Shown here: piece by piece, positions 9,531-16,449 of the stretch
Position numbering within the stretch: the first letter of the stretch is position 1
Layout of the letters: each line of letters starts with the position of its first letter
Source of the DNA: Campylobacter pinnipediorum subsp. caledonicus
GTDB taxonomy: Bacteria > Campylobacterota > Campylobacteria > Campylobacterales > Campylobacteraceae
DNA: 64,000 nt
Assembly: GCF_002022005.1 (NCBI RefSeq)
Contig: NZ_CP017258.1
Location: 1,674,001-1,738,000, forward strand
Reading direction: 5' to 3'
The notes under the pieces: model-generated
Told to the model about the DNA's origin: nothing
What the model saw: the letters and a program-made list of their open reading frames with translations, nothing else
Databases searched by the model: none
Position numbers and translations under genes: made by a program

Positions 9531-9677
9531 AGCAAGAAAATGCGAAAAAAATGCAAATTTTTTAGGAATTTTGTGAATTTTTTAAAATTTACATGAGAAT
9601 TTGTTAAAGATAAAATTAAGTTTGTTTTAAAATGATATTTACAAAATTTAAATACTTTACTTTTTTTATCAAAATAT

Positions 9678-10052
9678 TCAATCTTTTTGCAAATCTTTTT
9701 TAGTTTCTTTTAAAACTTTTTGTATGCTTTTTTTAAAATTTGGCAATATTTCACGAATAATTTTTTCTATGATTTCGTTTTCTATGTTGTCATAATCATG
9801 CGAAGACCAATTTCTAATACTTCTTATTCCCTTTAAATCTTTTTGATCAAATCTACTTAATGTTTTATACTCTTGTGCTTTTTCCATTTTTTCAAATTGC
9901 TGATGAATGACATCAAAGTGTTTCATTATAGCTGGTTTTGCAAGTTTTTCATCTTTTAATGCTTCAACCGTGCCTTTTTCTTCACAAATATCAAATATTT
10001 GATCTATTTTTTCTATAGCTAAACACAATCTATATACTACTTTACTAGACAA
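9678..10052 (-). CDS. hepT: HepT-type HEPN toxin of an MntA-HepT module
   Basis: A 124-residue HEPN protein with the catalytic motif Arg80-x4-His85 followed by Asp and Tyr87 (RNWSSHDY), the RX4HXY pattern of HepT RNases. In known systems the partner MntA adds AMP to the motif tyrosine to silence the toxin. I place the start at TTG 10052 rather than the upstream ATG at 10118. This TTG follows an AAGGAG site at the right spacing and overlaps the MntA stop by only 8 nt, whereas the ATG would bury 74 nt in MntA and add residues the family lacks. The module sits between flagellins 2 and 3, in the same strand order as HigBA one interval further on. Confidence 0.85.
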   Translation of the reverse strand: MSSKVVYRLCLAIEKIDQIFDICEEKGTVEALKDEKLAKPAIMKHFDVIHQQFEKMEKAQEYKTLSRFDQKDLKGIRSIRNWSSHDYDNIENEIIEKIIREILPNFKKSIQKVLKETKKDLQKD

Positions 10053-10368
10053 AAATAGCTCCTTTTGTAATCTTGTTGTTATATAGTCTTTCTTTATTGT
10101 AATAATCACAAATATCAACAGATTTGTGAAATTTAGCTGAAATTTTTGCCTTTAATTTTTCTAAATATTCAAGTATACCATAAACATCAAGCCTATCTAG
10201 AAAACCTATCTTATCTGCAAAAATAACTATATCAATATCCGAGTTCTCATCTGCATATCCTTTAGCATAGCTTCCAAAAAGTCCTATTTCCTTGATACCA
10301 TCTTCTTGAAGCTGTGGCTTTATTTGAGCTAAATATTTAAGTATCTCTTCTTTTGTCAAAACAGACAT
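10045..10368 (-). CDS. mntA: MntA-type nucleotidyltransferase antitoxin
   Basis: A 107-residue minimal nucleotidyltransferase. It has the signature GS-x10-DxD, with Gly32-Ser33 and Asp44/Asp46 in LFGSYAKGYADENSDIDIVIF. Proteins of this type AMPylate HepT and act as enzymatic antitoxins. It is immediately upstream of hepT and overlaps it by 8 nt, the normal gene order for this pair. An AAGGA site precedes the ATG. The gene-free stretch in front of it (10369-10550) is AT-rich and ends at the terminator of flagellin 3, so it probably has its own promoter. A third carboxylate outside the signature was not assigned with certainty. Confidence 0.88.
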   Translation of the reverse strand: MSVLTKEEILKYLAQIKPQLQEDGIKEIGLFGSYAKGYADENSDIDIVIFADKIGFLDRLDVYGILEYLEKLKAKISAKFHKSVDICDYYNKERLYNNKITKGAIFV

Positions 10369-10550
10369 TTTATATCCTTAATTGTTTTTTAAATAATTAA
10401 ACCCTTTGTTATCTATAATTTACAAGTTTTTCTTAAGTAAAATCTATTTTTGATCAACAAACAATATAATAAATTTTTAGAGATAAAAATAAGCTTATAA
10501 AACCATATGATGATAAGAAAAATTTAATTTTTGCTTTTTGTGATATAAAT

Positions 10551-10576
10551 TTTACAGCCAAAACTTTGGCTGTAAA
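10551..10576 (-). terminator. terminator of flagellin 3
   Basis: A near-perfect hairpin, TTTACAGCCAAA-GTT-TTGGCTGTAAA on the minus strand, begins 11 nt after the flagellin stop and is followed by an AT-rich stretch. Confidence 0.8.
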
Positions 10577-10587
10577 GAGTGATTAAA

Positions 10588-12123
10588 TTACTGAAGTAAT
10601 TTTAATACGTTTTGTTGAACACTATTAGCTTGACTCATAGCATAAGAGCCTGATTGAGCTAGTATGTTGTATTTTGAGAAGTTTGCTGATTCTGCTGCAA
10701 AGTCTACATCTCTTATTTGTGATTCTGCTGATTTAACATTTACTTGTGTTACTGTTATGTTATTTACAGTAGCTACTAGTTGGTTTTGAACAGAACCAAG
10801 GTCAGATCTAATAAAGTCTAGTGTTCTTTGAGCTGACTCAGCTATATCCATAACAGCCATAGCACCACGTAGTGTCATAACACCTGCTGCTTGGGCAGAG
10901 GTCATAGCGGCTTTAGACATACGTTGAAATCCCATAGCGGCAGCTGTGTCTGATGCTATCTGTCCTTTTATCTCTCTAAGAGAGACAGATTTTTGATTTC
11001 CACCACTACCATCAGCAGCAGCAGTAAATGCTACAGAAAATTTACCACTATTATCATCGCTTTTAACTTTTATATCCCTACCATCAAGACGAACAAGGTT
11101 AAGGCGACCTATAAACATTTGTGAGCTTAGCGAAATTTTTTCTGATACACCTAAACGTTTACCGATTGCTTTGCCACCATTTGCTCCACCAGAAATTTTT
11201 ATAGCACGACCATCACGACTTGTCAACACAAGCTTACCTTGTGGATCTATAGATGCTTCTACTCCTGTTTGATCTTTTACAGTATTTATAGCATTTACTA
11301 GTGTTCCATTTGAGTCATTATCTTTTACATCAAGGTCACCTATCTTAACACCGTTTATATTTAACGAGACTATAGATCCAGCAGTAATAGCTTTACTAGC
11401 TATAATGGTTACATCAAATGTAGCCCTTACACCACTTTGATCTGCTACTTTGTTTATGTTTTCAGCTAAAGCACCGATACCTTTACCAAGACCATAAGAT
11501 AGTTCTGTTGCTGCAACTTTTACATTGTTTATACCATCAACGTTTATAAATGTTAAGCTAACAGCGCCTTTTCCTGTTGCTGTTATCAGCTTACTACTCT
11601 CAAACCTAGTTAAACCTATCTTATCAGATGTAGTAGCACCAATACTTGCTTTTACTGTTTGGTTTGAGTATGCACCTATTTGAAACTCTTTATTTGAGAA
11701 TGTTCCATTTAGTAGTTGTTGACCGTTAAATGATGTAGAGTTACCTATGTTATCTAGTTCTTCCATAAGTCTTACTATGTCAGCTTGTAGTGCTTGTCTT
11801 GATCTTGTTGTTTGACCATCTTGAGCTGCTTGAGTAGCTTTTACTTTGATAGTATCAAGTATTTTAAGTTGCTCATCCATAGCTTTATCAGCTACTTGTA
11901 TGATACCTATAGCATCATTACCATTTGCTATAGCTTGGCCTAAAGCACTTGCTTGTGATCTTAAACTATCTGCAATAGCTAGACCAGAAGCATCATCTGC
12001 TGCTGTTTGAATTCTCAAACCTGATGAAAGTCTACCTAGTGAGTTAGCTAAGTTTCTGTTGTTACCAACTGCATTAGCATGTGAGTTCATAGCATTAACG
12101 TTTGTATTAATTCTAAAGCTCAT
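10588..12123 (-). CDS. fla: flagellin, copy 3
   Basis: A 511-residue flagellin. Its centre is close to copy 1 (shared [20 protein letters not shown] and a similar [15 protein letters not shown] region), with scattered differences, while copy 2 differs more. The conserved ends are the same as in the other two. Upstream DNA is identical to copies 1 and 2 through the promoter but diverges about 20 nt beyond the homopolymer, whereas copies 1 and 2 stay alike for longer. It has its own promoter (12179-12205) and terminator (10551-10576). The pattern of near-identity with patches of difference suggests gene conversion between copies. The function is flagellar filament subunit. Confidence 0.97.
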   Translation of the reverse strand: MSFRINTNVNAMNSHANAVGNNRNLANSLGRLSSGLRIQTAADDASGLAIADSLRSQASALGQAIANGNDAIGIIQVADKAMDEQLKILDTIKVKATQAAQDGQTTRSRQALQADIVRLMEELDNIGNSTSFNGQQLLNGTFSNKEFQIGAYSNQTVKASIGATTSDKIGLTRFESSKLITATGKGAVSLTFINVDGINNVKVAATELSYGLGKGIGALAENINKVADQSGVRATFDVTIIASKAITAGSIVSLNINGVKIGDLDVKDNDSNGTLVNAINTVKDQTGVEASIDPQGKLVLTSRDGRAIKISGGANGGKAIGKRLGVSEKISLSSQMFIGRLNLVRLDGRDIKVKSDDNSGKFSVAFTAAADGSGGNQKSVSLREIKGQIASDTAAAMGFQRMSKAAMTSAQAAGVMTLRGAMAVMDIAESAQRTLDFIRSDLGSVQNQLVATVNNITVTQVNVKSAESQIRDVDFAAESANFSKYNILAQSGSYAMSQANSVQQNVLKLLQ

Positions 12124-12178
12124 TATAAATCCTTTTAATGTTTAATTAATAACCTATCCTTATGGTTATTTGATAATT

Positions 12179-12205
12179 AAATCGGTTCAAAATTTAGAAC
12201 CTTTA
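12179..12205 (-). promoter_or_regulatory. sigma-28 (FliA) promoter of flagellin 3
   Basis: Identical TAAAG-N15-CCGATTT element, placed as in the other two flagellin genes. Confidence 0.88.
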
Positions 12206-12214
12206 GGGGGGGGG
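12206..12214 (-). repeat. homopolymer of 9 (C9 on coding strand) against the flagellin 3 -35 box
   Basis: Nine G on the plus strand, one fewer than at the other two flagellins, while the surrounding sequence is the same. This shows the tract changes length. Confidence 0.85.
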
Positions 12215-12323
12215 AGCAAGAAAATGCGAAAAAAATGCAAATTTTTTGATGATTTTATGGAAAATATCAAAATTTGGTTATTATTTATAATAAAAAATAT
12301 AAACTAAAACCATCAAGGATTTT

Positions 12324-13238
12324 TTGAAGCAAAAGAAAAAGTTTACTATAGAAGAACAAATCAAATATATGAAAAGTCTAAACATAAAATTTGATAACAA
12401 TGAAGATGGGGCAAAAGAATTTTTAACATACAGCAATTATTATTTTAAAGTAAAGTCATTTGCAAAAAATTATAAAAAGATAGATGGAAAATATGCAAAT
12501 TTGCATTTTGCATATCTTAGAAAATTTAGTATCTTAGATACAGCTTTTAGGGAATTAGTCCTTGAATTGTCGCTTTTATGTGAACATCTAATAAAAGTCT
12601 TAATTTGTCGCAGCTGTAGTCAAAACAACAATGATAATGGATATGAAATCGTTAAAGATTATTTTCTTTTAAAAGAAATTCCATCTAATATACAAAAATA
12701 CGATAAAGATAAAGATAAATTTAGTGTATACTCAAAACCGCTTTTAGATAAATATAGAGATGATATGCCTCTTTGGGTTTTGATAGAGTTATTAAATTTT
12801 GGTGAGTTAATTTCATTTTATAAATTCTATAAAGAAAATTATAGTATAGAAAAAATATCAGTTTTTAATTTATATGCAATAAAAAGCTTAAGAAATATTG
12901 CCGCACATAATAGTTGTATACTACATACATTAACAATACATCCAATAAAAAACATGAAAATATCCACAAAATTAAGACAATTTTTAAAAGATAAAAAATT
13001 ATTATCTAGAAATGAAACAGAAATTAAAATTCCATTGATACACGATTTTATTTGTTTGGTTTTAGTATTTTCTAAACTATGTCCAGATACGGAAATGAAA
13101 AAAATACTAACTAAAAAAATAAGAATATTTTTCAAAAGATGTAAAGAAAAAACAGAGTATTTTGAAAACGAACCCCTTATAGTAAAAAGATATCTATTTA
13201 TTAAAAAGGCAACATATATAATTTTAAGAAACAAATAA
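12324..13238 (+). CDS. Abi_2 (AbiD/AbiF-type) HEPN abortive-infection protein
   Basis: A 304-residue protein with the Abi_2 pattern. It has an early EEQIKYMKSLNIKF segment, then FLTYSNYYFKVKSF (34-46), then DMPLWVLIELLNFGELISFY (147-166), and the HEPN RNase motif Arg190-x4-His195 in SLRNIAAHNS. Proteins of this family act in phage defence or as RNase toxins, and AbiF members have been linked to a cis-encoded non-coding RNA antitoxin. The start is a TTG at 12324 preceded by AAGGA; Met16 is the next alternative. It is divergent from flagellin 3 and its promoter region abuts that gene's homopolymer. A candidate small RNA with its own -10 and terminator lies just downstream (13262-13329). Phage targets or triggers are unknown. 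Confidence 0.82.
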   Translation: MKQKKKFTIEEQIKYMKSLNIKFDNNEDGAKEFLTYSNYYFKVKSFAKNYKKIDGKYANLHFAYLRKFSILDTAFRELVLELSLLCEHLIKVLICRSCSQNNNDNGYEIVKDYFLLKEIPSNIQKYDKDKDKFSVYSKPLLDKYRDDMPLWVLIELLNFGELISFYKFYKENYSIEKISVFNLYAIKSLRNIAAHNSCILHTLTIHPIKNMKISTKLRQFLKDKKLLSRNETEIKIPLIHDFICLVLVFSKLCPDTEMKKILTKKIRIFFKRCKEKTEYFENEPLIVKRYLFIKKATYIILRNK

Positions 13239-13240
13239 AG

Positions 13241-13255
13241 TTTTTTGTGTATAAT
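13241..13255 (+). promoter_or_regulatory. candidate promoter of the RNA downstream of the Abi gene
   Basis: TATAAT at 13250-13255 preceded by TTTTTTGTG, the T-rich context typical of Campylobacter sigma-70 promoters, which lack a clear -35. It begins 12 nt after the Abi stop codon. Confidence 0.55.
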
Positions 13256-13261
13256 TACACT

Positions 13262-13329
13262 AAGGATAAAAATTTATTAACTCGTTGATAGGTTTAGGCG
13301 GACGGCTTTTTGCTTGACCGCCTTTTTTT
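13262..13329 (+). ncRNA. candidate small RNA next to the AbiF-type gene
   Basis: A predicted transcript of about 68 nt from the TATAAT at 13250 to a T7 run. The 3' part is an intrinsic terminator hairpin (AGGCGG at 13296 with CCGCCT at 13318, extended by C-G and two G-U pairs across an A-A mismatch). The 5' part (13262-13295) is single-stranded-looking and AT-rich. No start codon with a useful frame lies inside. It could be the antitoxin RNA of the Abi protein, or the hairpin may simply end the Abi mRNA. Placement is by eye and the expression is unproven. Confidence 0.45.
13296..13329 (+). terminator. intrinsic terminator of the Abi region
   Basis: GC-rich 6-bp stem AGGCGG / CCGCCT with wobble-paired extension, 16-nt interior, then seven T. 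It stands out from the AT-rich surroundings and would terminate plus-strand transcription whether or not the small RNA exists. Confidence 0.85.
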
Positions 13330-13387
13330 ATATCTCTTCATCTTCCATCATCTCATCAAATACACTATCAAAAGTAATTGTTCCCAT
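13328..13387 (-). pseudogene. relic of a HigA antitoxin N-terminus
   Basis: Reads MGTITFDSVFDEMMEDEEI then stop, matching the first 19 residues of the antitoxin at 6929-7213 (MGTISFDSVFNEMIKDEEF). DNA similarity continues past the start codon into the toxin's last codons (GAATTTGAAAATGGGAACAA). The homology breaks off at the T run of the terminator at 13329, so the rest of the antitoxin and most of the toxin are gone. It marks a former HigBA copy on the far side of the Abi gene. Confidence 0.8.
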
Positions 13388-13472
13388 TTTCAAATTCATT
13401 TTACATACCTTGTAAGCTTTTTATAGGATTATTTGCCAGCAAAAAGATATATTTCACTAGCAAGATATAAAA

Positions 13473-13907
13473 TCAAAATGGATTTACTATCATAATCCAA
13501 ATAATCACAAGCATACAAACAGTAGGAACTTCGTTGTATGCTCTAAAAAACATACCATCTCTTTTACAGGTTTTGTTTTTTAGCTGTTTCATATAGCTAC
13601 CAAGATGAAAATGATAAGCCGCCATAAGTATAACTATCATAAGCTTTAGATGAATATGTCCTGTTTTAAGCAAGTCGGGCATAGCCAAAAGTATCAAAGC
13701 ACCAGTAGCAAAAGAACCTATAAGCGCTGGATAGCCTATATACTTATACATCTTATACTCCATCACTTCAACGACCTTTACATACTCAGGGTTGTGGATA
13801 TTTTCAGCGTGATACACATAAAGTCTTGGCTGATAAAAAAGCATAGCCATCCAAGATATAAAAAATATGTAGTGCAAAAACTTAAAATACAAATAATAAT
13901 CCGCCAT
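13473..13907 (-). CDS. hemJ: HemJ-type protoporphyrinogen oxidase
   Basis: A 144-residue membrane protein of the HemJ (UPF0093) family, which oxidises protoporphyrinogen IX to protoporphyrin IX in haem synthesis. Family signatures are the first helix FLHYIFFISWMAMLFYQPRL with its conserved His, the HLKLMIVILMAAYHFHLG segment, and the end FFRAYNEVPTVCMLVIIWI. About four membrane helices are evident and length is normal. It is the last gene of the glmM-lspA-TM2 run; the preceding stop is 9 nt away. I recall the same neighbourhood (glmM, lspA, HemJ-like) in C. jejuni, so this is a conserved block rather than part of the flagellin array. Confidence 0.9.
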   Translation of the reverse strand: MADYYLYFKFLHYIFFISWMAMLFYQPRLYVYHAENIHNPEYVKVVEVMEYKMYKYIGYPALIGSFATGALILLAMPDLLKTGHIHLKLMIVILMAAYHFHLGSYMKQLKNKTCKRDGMFFRAYNEVPTVCMLVIIWIMIVNPF

Positions 13908-13916
13908 CTTCTCCTC

Positions 13917-14276
13917 CTATCTAAATAGAATTTCTTTTTTGGCCTCAAGTTCGGCTTTTGTTATCTTGTTTTGTTCGTAAAGTTCATAAAGCTTTTTTAG
14001 CTCTTCTTCTTTGTCTTTTAGCTCTAAGTCTTTTTTGAAACTATCTTTTTTTAAGTTTTGTTCTATACAAACACCTATCAAAAACACATCCATAAGCCAC
14101 CAAATACCCCAGATGATTAAAAATATCCAACCGATAAATATCCAAGCAAAAGCACTTCCGACAAAAAATAGCCCCATCATAAAAAAGCCACTTATAAACT
14201 TTCCAAGATAGAGCCTATGTGCGCCAAGCCAACCCACAAAAAACCAAAGAGCATAAGCTATATAAGGGTTATTCAT
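13917..14276 (-). CDS. TM2-domain membrane protein
   Basis: A 119-residue protein. The N-terminal two-thirds hold a TM2-type hairpin of two hydrophobic segments, AYALWFFVGWLGAHRLYLGK and the region around FAWIFIGWIFLIIWGIWWLMD, with the usual GxHRxYLG and WxxxD motifs. The C-terminal ~40 residues are a charged coiled coil (KKDLELKDKEEELKKLYELY) resembling a SHOCT-like tail. Function of TM2 proteins is not established. Its ATG overlaps the lspA stop by 8 nt (ATGAATAA), so it is translationally coupled within the operon. Confidence 0.85.
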   Translation of the reverse strand: MNNPYIAYALWFFVGWLGAHRLYLGKFISGFFMMGLFFVGSAFAWIFIGWIFLIIWGIWWLMDVFLIGVCIEQNLKKDSFKKDLELKDKEEELKKLYELYEQNKITKAELEAKKEILFR

Positions 14277-14721
14277 CTTTTTCCTTTTTAATGAAGTTTT
14301 TTATAATGATCAAAAATACAGATATGTTTATCATAACATCAGCGAAGTTAAATATCGCAAACTCAAACCACTTATGCCAAAATACATAATCAACCACCGC
14401 ACCATAAGTAAATCTATCTAATATGTTCGATATCCCAGAGCCAAAAATCATCGCGAAATTTATTAGATTTGATTTTAGGAGTTTTTTCTCATACAAAAGA
14501 TAGCCAAATAGAGCAAAAATAAGTGCAAGTTGAACAAATTTCAAGTTTTCAGCTAAAAATGCAAACATAGAAAAAGCGACACCGGTATTGTAAGCAAGGA
14601 CAAGCGAGATATATTCACCGTTAAGCTGATAATTTGTGCTTACAAAAAAGTATTTTATGGCCTGGTCTATAACCAAGATAACAACAAAAACCGATAAAAA
14701 AGTATAAATTTGTCTTTTCAA
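14269..14721 (-). CDS. lspA: lipoprotein signal peptidase II
   Basis: A 150-residue inner-membrane aspartyl protease that cleaves prolipoprotein signal peptides after lipid attachment. Four hydrophobic helices are visible. The two catalytic aspartates are in SNILDRFTYGAVVDYV and FNFADVMINISV; the family NxxDR and FNxAD motifs are intact. The first segment LVIDQAIKYFF is also typical. It starts 3 nt after the glmM stop and overlaps the TM2 gene, so it lies in the middle of a compact operon. A nearby partner in lipoprotein maturation, lnt, lies at 53017-54306. Confidence 0.96.
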   Translation of the reverse strand: MKRQIYTFLSVFVVILVIDQAIKYFFVSTNYQLNGEYISLVLAYNTGVAFSMFAFLAENLKFVQLALIFALFGYLLYEKKLLKSNLINFAMIFGSGISNILDRFTYGAVVDYVFWHKWFEFAIFNFADVMINISVFLIIIKNFIKKEKDE

Positions 14722-14724
14722 GGC

Positions 14725-16065
14725 TTATCCGTTTAGGGCTTTTTTGAAAAATGCTTTAACTTCTTGCATTTTTGTATCAACCAATGCTTCGTTTTTGCCT
14801 TCAAGCAAAAGCCTGATGACATTTTCTGTCCCAGAATACCTAAAAAGTGTCCTTATAGACTGTGCTTGAAGCTCTTGCTCTAGCTCTTTAAGCCCAGCTA
14901 TCTCTTCAAGTGGTTTTTTGTCCGTAACTTGAAGGTTGCATAAAATTTGCGGATATGGCTTTAGTTCGCTAAAAATTTTACTTACTTTCTTGCCTTTTTT
15001 AAGTATCATAGCAACCACTTGCAAGGCAGTAACCAAGCCATCGCCGGTCTTTGCATAATCATTAAAAATAACGTGTCCGCTTTGTTCGCCTCCAAAGTTT
15101 ATGCCATTTTCTTTCATCATCTCAAGCACATATTTATCGCCTACATTTGAACGAAGTAGCTTTATGCCATTCGCTTTAAGATAGTCATCCAAAGCTTGAT
15201 TGCTCATTATAGTTGCTACAAGTGCATTGCCTTTTAGCACCCCTTGCTCTGACAAAAACACGGTCAAAAACCCAAGCAAAGCATCTCCGTGAACTATCTC
15301 GCCAAGCTCATCAACAACGACCAATCTATCAGCATCGCCATCAAAAGCAAAGCCTATATCAGCCCTAAGTCTTTGCACCTCACTAGCAAGGTATTCGGGG
15401 TGCAATGCACCGCAGTTTTGATTGATATTGATTCCATTTGGCTCATCGTTTAGCACGATAACATCTGCTCCAAGTTCGCTAAATACAGTCGGAGCTACCT
15501 TATAAGCCGCACCATTTGCCACATCTAGGACTATCCTCATATTTTTTAATGTTAGCTCTTTTGGAAATGAGTTTTTTATCTGAACGATATATCGACCTAT
15601 CACGTCATCTATCCTTTTGTTTGCGCCGATTTGTGACATAGTTTTTTGAGCGTTTAGTATCATTTCATCATCAAAATATATATCTTCTATCTGTTTTTCT
15701 ATATCTTTTGCAAGTTTATCGCCGTTGCTATCAAAAAATTTTATGCCGTTATCATAGTAAGGATTGTGGCTAGCGCTTATCATTATACCAGCATCACATC
15801 TCATATCCTCAGTCAAAAATGCGACCGCAGGTGTCGGCATAGGGCCTATCTGAAGGACATTGTACCCAACCGCTGTAAGTCCAGCGACTATAGCTGTTTC
15901 TATCATATAGCCACTTTTTCTAGTGTCTTTTCCGACTAATATCGTATTTGTATTTGAATGATCTCTAAAGTAAATTCCGGCTGCCATTGCGAGTTTCATA
16001 GCTGTTTGAGCTGATAGCTTTTCTCCGGCTTTTCCTCTGACACCATCTGTTCCAAAAAGTTTCAT
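14725..16065 (-). CDS. glmM: phosphoglucosamine mutase
   Basis: A 446-residue phosphohexomutase that converts glucosamine-6-phosphate to glucosamine-1-phosphate for UDP-GlcNAc, and so peptidoglycan and LPS. It starts with [11 protein letters not shown]. The phosphoserine loop is [12 protein letters not shown] with the active Ser near 99. The metal loop FDGDADR and the phosphate-binding [12 protein letters not shown] near the C-terminus are both complete. Length is normal. It is the first gene of a four-gene run with lspA, the TM2 protein and hemJ. The gene-free region in front of it probably carries the promoter. Confidence 0.98.
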   Translation of the reverse strand: MKLFGTDGVRGKAGEKLSAQTAMKLAMAAGIYFRDHSNTNTILVGKDTRKSGYMIETAIVAGLTAVGYNVLQIGPMPTPAVAFLTEDMRCDAGIMISASHNPYYDNGIKFFDSNGDKLAKDIEKQIEDIYFDDEMILNAQKTMSQIGANKRIDDVIGRYIVQIKNSFPKELTLKNMRIVLDVANGAAYKVAPTVFSELGADVIVLNDEPNGININQNCGALHPEYLASEVQRLRADIGFAFDGDADRLVVVDELGEIVHGDALLGFLTVFLSEQGVLKGNALVATIMSNQALDDYLKANGIKLLRSNVGDKYVLEMMKENGINFGGEQSGHVIFNDYAKTGDGLVTALQVVAMILKKGKKVSKIFSELKPYPQILCNLQVTDKKPLEEIAGLKELEQELQAQSIRTLFRYSGTENVIRLLLEGKNEALVDTKMQEVKAFFKKALNG

Positions 16066-16395
16066 AATAAATCCTAAAGATTATAAATTTGGTATAGATT
16101 TTATCAAAAAAATGATAAAAATAAGGTATTTGTTGTTTGTGAATTTGAGATTTTGAGTGGTAATTGGATATGAATTCGGCTACTACAATATAGTAGTTGT
16201 AAGTTATAATTGTCTTTATAAAACATCCTAGCAAAAATTTATTTTAGTAATAAAAAGCTTTCATAATAAGACTTGGTTGACCCATATCTTTATATGATGG
16301 ATAAGCATATCGTTGTTAAATGTAATAAAAAGAGTGTTTGGTTTTATATTTATTAAGATACGACAAACAAAGATAGTCTATGCTTGTCTTATAAA
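16066..16395. other. intergenic region between glmM and the adhesin gene
   Basis: About 330 nt of AT-rich sequence between two minus-strand genes. No RNA gene or credible frame was recognised. It should hold the glmM promoter, but no single -10 stands out. Confidence 0.5.
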
Positions 16396-16427
16396 TTTCT
16401 TGTTCGAGAAAGACCCCGAACAAGAAA
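16396..16427 (-). terminator. terminator of the adhesin operon
   Basis: An 11-bp perfect inverted repeat (TTTCTTGTTCG / CGAACAAGAAA, 10-nt loop) followed on the minus strand by TTTATAAG, 22 nt past the adhesin stop. Confidence 0.82.
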
Positions 16428-16449
16428 GATAGAAGTTATACTACCCTGA

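Noticed and set aside
12839-13234. Minus-strand frame of 131 codons in the Abi gene
   Set aside because: Hydrophobic shadow of an AT-rich gene; the plus-strand frame has clear Abi_2 motifs.
13262-13329. CRISPR-like or ToxIN-type repeat array after the Abi gene
   Set aside because: Only one hairpin is present; no direct repeats or spacers were found.
15965-16234. Minus-strand frame of 89 codons upstream of glmM
   Set aside because: Reads through the glmM start in another frame; no ribosome site or family.
16066-16395. Possible tRNA or other structured RNA before glmM
   Set aside because: No cloverleaf, CCA end or conserved T-loop sequence could be found.
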